34,341 nt of DNA, taken from contig MGMJ01000007.1 of assembly GCA_001794945.1 (NCBI GenBank), forward strand, positions 1-34,341, given 5' to 3'. Below the pieces are notes generated by a model that was given only the letters and a program-made list of their open reading frames with translations, was not told the DNA's origin and ran no database searches. The translations under genes were made by a program, and so were the position numbers. The DNA is from Chloroflexi bacterium GWC2_73_18. GTDB lineage: Bacteria > Chloroflexota > Limnocylindria > Limnocylindrales > CSP1-4. Of this stretch, positions 9,338 through 17,800 are shown one piece after another; position 1 is the first letter of the stretch, and the number at the start of each line of letters is the position of its first letter.

Positions 9338-10906
9338 TCAGCCGCCCAGCAGCCACCGCGCGAGGGGGAGGCGCAGGAGCTCGGGGAAGGTGTGGCCGAT
9401 CTTGAGCACCGTCCGGCCGGCGGCCAGGACCACCACCGACGCGATCCCGACGAGGACCAGGTTGACGGCGATCGCCGGCCGCAGGGCGACCTGCACGACG
9501 AGGAGACCGCCCACCGCCCCGGCGATGACGAGGTAGACGCGCAGGTAGCGCGGCTCGAAGAGGCTGATGCCGGTGCCCAGCCGCAGCCCCGCCTGCTTGA
9601 GGACGTTGTGGGCGATGAGCGTCGCGCAGGTCCCGATCGCCGCCCCGAGGGCGCCGTAGCGCGGGATGAGGACCAGGTTGAGGGCCACGTTGACGGCGGC
9701 CGCCAGGAGGTTGATGACGAGGACGAAGCGGAGCTTGCCGAAGACCTTGAGGGTGAGCCCGTTGAAACCGAGCGCGGTGTTGAAGTAGTAGCCGAACGAC
9801 AGGAGCGCAAGGTAGACGGCCGACTCCTCGTAGCGCGCCTCGTAGAGGGCGACGGTGAGGGGCCCCGCGAGCGAGAAGGTGAGGGCGAAGATCGGAAAGG
9901 AGAAGACGGCCATCCAGATGGCCGTCTGCCAGTAGAGGTCGTTTATCCCCTCTCGATCGTGACGCGCGAAGAGCCGCGCCGCGAGGGGCGTGAAGAGGAG
10001 GGTGAAGCTCGAGAAGACGAGCTGGTTGAGGCCGGCCGCCGGCTGGATGACCCGGAAGGCGCCCACCTCGGGCGCACCCCGGAAGTAGCCGAGCAGGACG
10101 GCGTCCGAGGTGTTCATGAGGATGTAGAGGATGTCCGAGCTGAGGAGCGGGATGGTGAAGCCGAAGACCTCGCGCACAGGGAAGCGCAGCTGCCCGGGTC
10201 GCAGCCGGGCGAGGAGGCCCCGGTCGTCGAGCAGCCGGACCAGGATGACCGAGTAGATGGCCAGGCCGGCGACGCCGGCGAGGAGGTAGCCGAGGGCCAG
10301 GAACGAGGCGCCGCTCCCGCCGAGGATCAAGAGGACGACGACCGCGAGCCGCAACCCCGGCGCGAGGACGTACCTGCGGAAGAAGATGGCCCGCGGGCTG
10401 GCGAAGACGGCGAAGAGGCCAGTGACCAGGTCGTCGAGCGCCTGGACCGGCGCCAGGACGATCAGGATCAGGAGGAGCGCGATCGCCTGGGGATCGCTGA
10501 CGAGCGCGCCACCCAGCCACGCCTGCAGGCCGTAGACGACGAGGAGGAGCGCGACCCCCAGCGAGAGGATCGTCCCCGTCACCATGACGAGCGTACCGAA
10601 CAGCTTGTCATCGGCGCGCTGCTCGTCGTAGATGGGGATGAAGCGGGTGACCGCGCGGTCGAGCCCGAAGGTGACCAGGCTCTGGCCAAAGGCGACGATC
10701 GAGAGGGCATAGGCGAAGGCGCCGTAGTCGGTCTTCGTCAGGTAGCGGACGATCAGGATCTGGACGACGAAGTTGACCGCCATGGACAGGGTCCGCCCCG
10801 CCAGCAAGAGGGTCGAGCCGCGGATCTGCGTGGACGTTGCGCTGGGCGCGCCGCGCGAGCGTGGTTCGAGGGGTTCGATCGTCTCGAGCACGGCCGAGTC
10901 GGTCAT
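9338..10906 (-). CDS. Polysaccharide flippase (Wzx/MATE-like, ~12+ TM)
   Basis: MTDSAVLETIEPLEPRSRG...GRTLSMAVNFVVQILIVRYLTKTDYGAFAYALSIVAFGQSLVTFGLDRAVTRFIPIYDEQ...; start placed at the ATG at 10906 because upstream extension in the 725-aa ORF overlaps the adjacent gene. Confidence 0.85.
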   Translation of the reverse strand: MTDSAVLETIEPLEPRSRGAPSATSTQIRGSTLLLAGRTLSMAVNFVVQILIVRYLTKTDYGAFAYALSIVAFGQSLVTFGLDRAVTRFIPIYDEQRADDKLFGTLVMVTGTILSLGVALLLVVYGLQAWLGGALVSDPQAIALLLILIVLAPVQALDDLVTGLFAVFASPRAIFFRRYVLAPGLRLAVVVLLILGGSGASFLALGYLLAGVAGLAIYSVILVRLLDDRGLLARLRPGQLRFPVREVFGFTIPLLSSDILYILMNTSDAVLLGYFRGAPEVGAFRVIQPAAGLNQLVFSSFTLLFTPLAARLFARHDREGINDLYWQTAIWMAVFSFPIFALTFSLAGPLTVALYEARYEESAVYLALLSFGYYFNTALGFNGLTLKVFGKLRFVLVINLLAAAVNVALNLVLIPRYGALGAAIGTCATLIAHNVLKQAGLRLGTGISLFEPRYLRVYLVIAGAVGGLLVVQVALRPAIAVNLVLVGIASVVVLAAGRTVLKIGHTFPELLRLPLARWLLGG

Positions 10907-10994
10907 CGCGTCGCGGGACCGATCATCATGGCCGCACGATGCGGCCCGCCGCGGCCGAACGCAAGCGTCGCTCCCCCGGGGGCGTTGACCGCCG

Positions 10995-12362
10995 TCAACG
11001 GGCCAGCCGCGCGGCAAAGCGCCGCCACACGACGGTCGTGACCGTGCGCCGGACCTCGTCACCGGAACGGGAGGCGTCGACCACCTCGAGGCGCGGGACG
11101 ACTCCCCGCAGACCCAGGTAGGCTCGCCGCTGCCGCTCGAGCCGCGCGACATCCTGCTCGCCGGAGCGCCGGTGGAGCATCTCGGCCGGGGCGTCGAGGA
11201 GGATGGTGGCGTCCGGCGCCGGGAGGGCGTGGGCGAGCAGCCAGCGGCGCAGTCGGGCCAGGCGACCAAGCGGTCGCGGGACCGGAAGGAGAGCGTCATA
11301 GGTGTACCGGTCGTAGACGACGAGACGCCCGCGGGCCCGCTGGTAGCTGGCCGCGAGGTACGCGCGCCAGAGGCGCAGGATCCGCCGCGCCAGGCCGCGT
11401 CGCGGAGCCGGTCCACCCGGCGCCGCCGTGGGGTAGAGGCCCAGGTAGAAGCGCCGCACGGGCACGAAGAACGTCGCCTCCAGGCCGGCGGCCAGGCTCG
11501 ACTTGCCGGCTCCATCCGGACCGAGGAGCGCCACGGTCAGGCCGCGGCGCCTGAGCGGGACCAGGAGGCGTGTCAGGCGCCGCAGCACGAGTGCGGCGGC
11601 GGTTCGCCGGCCCACCTCCAGCGGGTGACCTCTCGTCCAGCGCGCTCGGATGCGGCGGCCGAGCGCGCGGAGGGTCGGCCAGTCGGCAGCGCGCACATGC
11701 TCCACCACCGTGACGAGCTCGATGCCCGGCGGCAGCGCGGCCGCTATCCAGCGGGCGAGCGGCCCCTCTCCCACGGCCGCCTCGGCGAGCTGCCGCAGGC
11801 GGGCCGCGGCCCCGGGTCGCACCGTGGCCCGGTCCAACAGGCAGTGCAGGAGGAGCGCCCAGAAGGCATCCTCGACGCTCAGCAGGGTGAGGGGACCGCG
11901 CGGCCGCCTCCGCTCGAGGCACGCCTCGGCCGCCCGGGTCCGGAGCGCCTGCGCGGGGCCGAAGGAGAGCTCGGTGACGACGTCGAGCTTGAGCCAGCGG
12001 TCCTCCGTCGCGTCGTAGGCGATGTAGAAGCGATGCGAACCGCGGCCCCAGGCCGGCCAGGCCGCCCAGCCGAGGGGTCGCAGGGCCGGTCCCACGCGAG
12101 TCCCGTCGGCCGGCGCCACCAGGACGTCGACGTCGTCGACCGGCTCGGCCAGGCGGTCCTCGCCGCGCAGGAGGCACCAGGCGATCCCTGCGCGATCGAG
12201 CCCCTCGAAGGCCGCTCGGAGCGCCGGGCGGATCTCCGCCCCGGCGCCCTGCGCGACGGACTCCCCATCGGCCGGTGCCGATCCTCGCTCGACCGCGATG
12301 GCTCCACCTCCCGTGCTCCGGTTCCGGCCGTACGCTCCTTCAGGACGATACAATGCCCGCAC
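10995..12362 (-). CDS. Fusion: N-terminal nucleotidyltransferase-like domain + C-terminal thymidylate-kinase-like P-loop kinase
   Basis: N-term LDRAGIAWCLLRGEDRLAEPVDDVDVLVAPADG (NTase-like DVDVLV); C-term LTVALLGPDGAGKSSLAAGLEA, VVYDRYTYDALLPVPRPLG, ATILLDAPAEMLHRRSGEQD. Start uncertain: the GTG at 12362 is the only in-frame GTG close to the divergent gene; an RBS-like GGGAGGTGG lies just downstream of it. Confidence 0.7.
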   Translation of the reverse strand: MRALYRPEGAYGRNRSTGGGAIAVERGSAPADGESVAQGAGAEIRPALRAAFEGLDRAGIAWCLLRGEDRLAEPVDDVDVLVAPADGTRVGPALRPLGWAAWPAWGRGSHRFYIAYDATEDRWLKLDVVTELSFGPAQALRTRAAEACLERRRPRGPLTLLSVEDAFWALLLHCLLDRATVRPGAAARLRQLAEAAVGEGPLARWIAAALPPGIELVTVVEHVRAADWPTLRALGRRIRARWTRGHPLEVGRRTAAALVLRRLTRLLVPLRRRGLTVALLGPDGAGKSSLAAGLEATFFVPVRRFYLGLYPTAAPGGPAPRRGLARRILRLWRAYLAASYQRARGRLVVYDRYTYDALLPVPRPLGRLARLRRWLLAHALPAPDATILLDAPAEMLHRRSGEQDVARLERQRRAYLGLRGVVPRLEVVDASRSGDEVRRTVTTVVWRRFAARLAR

Positions 12363-12452
12363 CAAGACGATGCAGCAGCACGGGGTGTGGCCGCCGGCCG
12401 GACCCTCCTGGCCGACTGGCGCCCTCGGGCGTGGGGCGGCGACGCGCGCGCG

Positions 12453-14195
12453 ATGATGGGCGGCCGCATTCGGCGCGCGCCGTGGACGGCCCTGTTCGTC
12501 CTTGGATTGGCTATCGCCGCGGGCGGCGCTTTCCTCCTCTCCCGCGGCGGGTCGGTGGCCCAGACCGGCGGCTACCTCGTGACCTCGTCCGAGCTCGCGC
12601 AGCGCAACCAGCTCGCTGGGCAGGGCGCCGAGCCCTACGCCAGCGCCGTCAGCGAGCTGCTCTCCGACGCCGGGGCGGCGCTCACGACCAGCCCCTCGCC
12701 GATGCAGCCGCTCAAGATCAGCGGCACCGACGGCCCCTTCGTCGACGACACGGCGACCACCTACGCGCTCGGCCTGGCCTACGGCGTGACGGGCGACCGG
12801 CGCTACGCCACGAAGGCTCACCAGTTCATCATGGCCTGGGTCCAGACGACGACCACGACCGAGGACACCTGCTCCGGGGGCGGCTGCCAGACCTCGCTCG
12901 TCATCGGCCGGACCGCCGCCGGCTTTGTCTTCGCCGCGGACCTGATCCGCCCCTCGGGGGTCCTCTCGGGTGCCGACGAGGCCGCCTTCAAGGCCTGGCT
13001 GCGCGACGTCATCCTGCCCACCGCCTCGACCGAGACGACCAACAACTGGGCCGACGCCGGGGTGCTGATGCGCGTCACCGTGACCGACTACATCGGCGAC
13101 ACCACCGGCTTCAACAGGGCGATCGCGAAGTGGCGCGCGCAGATGGACCTGGTGGCCAGCGATGGCCACATCCCCGAAGAGACGCGCCGAGGCTCGTCGG
13201 GGATGAGCTACACGCAGGAGGCGCTCCAGTACAAGGTGGCTGCGGCACGCATCGCGGAGCGGCGCGGCGTCGATCTCTGGACCTATCAGGGGAGCCGCGG
13301 CGGGACGCTCAAGAAGGCGGTCGACTACCTGGCCTACTACTGGTTCCACCCGAGCGAGTGGCCGTGGGACAGCAGCGTCGACGTCCCCAGCCCCAACGGG
13401 ATGTGGGAGATCGCCTACGCCCGGTGGCGGAACCAGGCGTACGAGCCGATCATCCGGGAGCGACGGCCCTACGGCGGGTACGGCCACTCCGCCGTGCGCT
13501 GGACGACGCTGACCAACGGGATCCCTCTCGGCGACACGGTCCTCACCACGGGACCGCACGAACGTTTCGTCCCAGGCGAGCGATTGGGGACGGACAGCGT
13601 TCCGCTCGAGGTGAGCTGGTCGGCGATCGCCGGCCGGACCGGGCTGGCCGGCTTCGAGCTCGGCCAGCAGATCGACACGGCGCCCTACAAGAAGGTCGCG
13701 CTGCCGACGGCGATGGCCAGGCGCGTGGACCGGATGCTCGCACCGGGCCACACCTACCGGTTCCGGGCGCGGGCCGTCACCGGCGACGGGACCTGGGGTC
13801 CGTGGGGCTACGGGCCGAGCTTCCGCCTACGGCTCCTCCAGGAGACGAACACGGCCGTGCAGTACAGCGGGACCTGGAAGTCGGCCGCCTCTGCCTCCGC
13901 CTCCGGCGGTGGGCTTCGCTACGCCACCGCGGCCGGGGCCGAGGCGGAGCTCACCTTCGTGGGCCGCGATGTCGCGTGGGTGAGCATCGTCGGGCCGACA
14001 CGCGGCAGCACGGCGGTCTACGTCGACGGCGTCTACGTCGGGGCGATCGACCTCTACGCCGCCACGGCGTCGGTTCGCCAGATCGTCTTCGCGCGTTCCT
14101 GGGCCTCCTCGGCCCGCCACGTCCTGACCATCCGCGTCCTCGGCACCGCCGGTCGGCCGCGGGTCGACGTCGACGCCTTCCTCGTCTGCGCTTGA
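12453..14195 (+). CDS. Secreted alginate-lyase-like protein with C-terminal beta-sandwich-like module
   Basis: N-terminal TM/signal (RRAPWTALFVLGLAIAAGGAFLLS); DDTATTYALGLAYGVTGDRRYATKAHQFIMAWVQT...ETTNNWADAGVLMRV...ALQYKVAAARIAERRGVDLW resembles the alginate lyase superfamily (PF05426-type); C-term YSGTWKSAASASASGGGLRYATAAGAEAELTFVGRDVAWVSIVGPTRGSTAVYVDGVYVG... Confidence 0.72.
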   Translation: MMGGRIRRAPWTALFVLGLAIAAGGAFLLSRGGSVAQTGGYLVTSSELAQRNQLAGQGAEPYASAVSELLSDAGAALTTSPSPMQPLKISGTDGPFVDDTATTYALGLAYGVTGDRRYATKAHQFIMAWVQTTTTTEDTCSGGGCQTSLVIGRTAAGFVFAADLIRPSGVLSGADEAAFKAWLRDVILPTASTETTNNWADAGVLMRVTVTDYIGDTTGFNRAIAKWRAQMDLVASDGHIPEETRRGSSGMSYTQEALQYKVAAARIAERRGVDLWTYQGSRGGTLKKAVDYLAYYWFHPSEWPWDSSVDVPSPNGMWEIAYARWRNQAYEPIIRERRPYGGYGHSAVRWTTLTNGIPLGDTVLTTGPHERFVPGERLGTDSVPLEVSWSAIAGRTGLAGFELGQQIDTAPYKKVALPTAMARRVDRMLAPGHTYRFRARAVTGDGTWGPWGYGPSFRLRLLQETNTAVQYSGTWKSAASASASGGGLRYATAAGAEAELTFVGRDVAWVSIVGPTRGSTAVYVDGVYVGAIDLYAATASVRQIVFARSWASSARHVLTIRVLGTAGRPRVDVDAFLVCA

Positions 14196-14209
14196 CGCGC
14201 GCTGCCGCC

Positions 14210-14479
14210 TCACTCGCGCCGGAAGCGGTAGATCGTCACCATGACGGCGCCGACCGTGATCAGCACGACGAGCACCGGGATGGCGGCGGCCTCGAGCTCG
14301 TCCGGCACGAGGTCGACCCGGCTGACGAGGACGAGGAAGGTCCCTAGGACCCCTGGCACGAGCCCGAGCGCCAGCTGCAGCCCGGTCGATCGCGAGGGGG
14401 CATGAAAGCGACGCGCAGCCACGACCGCCAGCCCCGACAGGACGATCCCGGCGAGGGCGATCAGCTCGATGCGCTGCAC
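14210..14479 (-). CDS. Small membrane protein (about 3 TM)
   Basis: MQRIELIALAGIVLSGLAVVAARRFHAPSRSTGLQLALGLVPGVLGTFLVLVSRVDLVPDELEAAAIPVLVVLITVGAVMVTIYRFRRE; strong hydrophobic periodicity; not overlapped by either neighbour's trimmed CDS. Confidence 0.6.
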   Translation of the reverse strand: MQRIELIALAGIVLSGLAVVAARRFHAPSRSTGLQLALGLVPGVLGTFLVLVSRVDLVPDELEAAAIPVLVVLITVGAVMVTIYRFRRE

Positions 14480-14869
14480 GCCGGCAATGGTAGGCGGCGC
14501 GTCGGTGGCCTGGATCGACGGTCCCGCAGCGCCCCCGCCGAGCAGCGTTGCCCAAACGCAACGGTACTTTCGGTCCGGGCCTTCGCGACCGGCCAGGACG
14601 GGCCGCCGCGCCGTTGCGGGCCGCGGGGTGCGGGTGCTAGGCTACCGAACCTAACCGAATACCACCCAGCCGACCCCGTCAGCGACGAAGGGCCACCCGC
14701 CGGGCCACGCAGTATCGCCGTCACGGACTCATCGACCGCTTTGGTCCCGGCTCCGACGGTGCGCGGCCCTCCGACGCGGACCGCACGGCTCGGAGGGAGG
14801 CCGCGTCCGGGCCGCCGGGTCCCCGACGAACCGGCGCGGACCGCAATCCACGCGTGTGGGAGAGCCGTC

Positions 14870-17800
14870 ATGTTGGTGCCGCGCAGGCTCGCATCGCCCC
14901 CCCGTCCCCGGTCCGGCGCCCGGTGGCGCCACCCTTCCGGTCTCGCCGCTGGACTCTTCCTGGTCGTCGCCCTCGCCCTCGCGGAGGGCGCGCTGGCGAC
15001 CTCGACGCCCGTGCTCGACGGCTACCGCGACTTTGCCTACGGCGGCGGGGCGAGCCGCGCCACCGCAGACAAGCCGCAGTCGAAGCTGTGGTACGCCCAC
15101 GGGTCCTGGTGGGGCGGCCTGTTCAGCACATCCTCCGAGTACCGCATCTACCGCTTCAACGCGGGGACCCAGACCTGGACCGACACCGGCGTGGCGGTCG
15201 ACACGCGCGACAAGTCGCACGCCGACTACCTCTACGACGCCGCGGCCGACCTGCTCTACGTCGTCTCGGTCGGCGCGGCGTCCGGTACCCTCACCTGCCC
15301 GAACGCCGGCACGACGGACGACCTGCGCGTCTACCGTCTCCACTACGACACGGGCACGAGCACGTTCGTGGGCGACCCGGGGTTCCCGGTCACGATCGGG
15401 GACTGCGGTCCCGCCACCGCTACCATCGCCAGGGACTCGACCGGCAAGCTGTGGGTCACCTACCCGCAGGGCACCGACGTGATGGTCACCCACTCGACCA
15501 CCGACGACCTGACCTGGGCGGTGCCCTTCGTCCTCCCGACCCAGGCCGAACCGCTCGATCCGAACCGCCCCGACATCTCGGCCATCATCGCCTTCGGCGG
15601 CGACACGGTCGGGATCATGTGGAGCAACCACGCGACCAGCCCCACGGCGATGCGCTTCTCCGTCCACAACGACGGGGATCCCGAGACGACCTGGCAGCCG
15701 GCGGAGACGGCGGTCGGCGACGGGGAGATGGCCGACAACCACATCAACCTCAAGACCGACAGCGCGGGCCGGGTCTACGCGGTCACCAAGACCGGCAAGG
15801 ACACCACGAACCCCAACCCGGCCGCCCAGGCGCAGCCGCTCATCCTCCTCCTGCGGCGCTCGGCCGCCGGTGTCTGGGACGCCAATCCCCACATCGTTTC
15901 CCGGGTCCGCGACCTTCACACCCGGCCGCAGCTCGTCATCGACGAGGAGCTCGGCGCCGTCTACGTCTTCATGGCCGCCCCGAACGGCGGGGGGACGGTC
16001 TACCTGAAGTCCGCCCCGCTCAGCGGTCCCGGCGCCCTCACCTTCGCCGAGGGCATGGGAACGCCGTTCATCAGGAGCGCCACCGACGTCAACATCGACG
16101 ACGTGACGACGATGAAGCAGAACGTCGACGCCAGCACGGACATCCTGGTGGAGGCCTCGGACCGCGTCACCAAGTGGTACCTGCACGGGTTCCTGGGCCT
16201 GGCAGCCAGCGACGCGGCTCCGCCGGCGCCCGTGCCGCCCGCCCCGGAGGTCAACGCAGGAGCCACGGCCACGAACATCACGACCGTCAGCGTCGACGTG
16301 ACCGCGACCGACCCGGGGAGCGGCGTGAGCCAGGTCCGGCTCGCCAACTCGAGCGCCATGTCCGGCGACCAGCTCACCTCGGGGACGACGTACGCGTACA
16401 CGACGCCGGTCTCCTGGACCCTCACCCCGGCGACCCCCGACGGCCTGCGCACCGTCTACGTGCAGTGGCGCGACAGCGTCGGCAACTGGTCGACCGTCTC
16501 CTCCGACGCGATCACCCTCGACACGACGCCGCCCAGCGGAACGGTTTCCGTCAACGGCGGCGCGAGCGCGACCAACGACCCGAGCGTCAGCGTGGCCGTG
16601 CCCTCGGCGGACGGCGATGTCGCCAACGTGCGCCTCTCCAACACGGCCGCCACCTCGGCCGGCGTGCTGACCGACGGGACGACCTTCGCCTACGCCACGC
16701 CGCAGGCCTGGACGCTCGCCGCCGGTGCCGACGGGACGCGCACCGTCTACGTGCAGTGGCAGGACACCGTCGGCAACTGGTCGGGCGTCTCCTCCGACGC
16801 GATCGCCCTCGACACGACTCCGGCCGATGGGACCGTCTCGATCGACGCCGGGGCGGCCTACACGACCGACACCGGCGTCAGCGTCGCCGTCTCCTCGGGC
16901 GACGCTGACGTGGCGAGCGTGCGCCTCTCGAACACGCCCGACACGACCGACGGCCTCCTCACCGACGGCACCACCTTCGCCTACGCAACTCCCCAGGCCT
17001 GGACGCTCGCCGCCGGGGCCGACGGTGAGCGCACCGTCTACGTCCAGTGGCGCGACGCCACCGGCAACTGGTCGGCCGTCTCTTCCGACGCGATCACCCT
17101 CGACACGGCGGCGCCCAGCGGCGCCGTCTCCATCAACGGCGGCGCACCGCTGACGAGCAGCACCGGCGTCAGCGTCGCCGTCCCGGCGACCGACGCGGGG
17201 AGCGGCGTGGCCAACGTCCGTCTCTCCAACACGGCCACCACCGCGGCCGGCCTGCTGACCGACGGCACCACCTTCGCTTACGCCACGCCGCAGGCCTGGA
17301 CGCTCGCCGCCGGCGCGGACGGGACGCGCACCGTCTACGTCCAGTGGCAGGACGGCGCCGGCAACTGGTCGGGCGTCTCGTCCGACGCGATCACCCTCGA
17401 CACGGTCGCCCCGAGCGGGACGGTCGCCATCAACGGCGGCGTCGCCTGGACGACGAGCCGCTCGGTGACGCTCTCGGTGCCGGCCTCCGACGCGACCGGG
17501 ACCGTCACCCGGGTCCGCATCAAGAACTCCAACGACTTCGCCACTGCGGTCGAGCGCCCCTACGCCCCGACCCAGCCCTGGACCCTGTTGTCGGGGGCCG
17601 ACGGGACCAGGACCGTCTACGTCTGGTGGAAGGACGACACGAATCACTGGTCGCCCGTCGCGACGTCCGACTCGATCATCCTCGACACCGTCCCGCCGAA
17701 CGGCAGCGTCCTGGTCAACGGCGGCGCCGCCTGGACGAACCGCCGCGCCGTCAGCGTCGCCGTCTCGGCGACCGATGCCAGGAGCGGCGTCACCAGCGTG

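Noticed and set aside
11172-12452. N-terminal extension of the lyase ORF (1007 aa)
   Set aside because: The extension is antisense to the supported NTase-TMK gene; the signal/TM sequence begins at ATG 12453.
14729-17647. 972-aa minus-strand ORF antisense to the repeat protein (and 930-aa ORF 26717-29509)
   Set aside because: Long antisense ORFs are expected opposite high-GC coding DNA; composition is low-complexity Arg/Gly/Asp/Val and mirrors the sense repeats; no signal peptide or domain motif.
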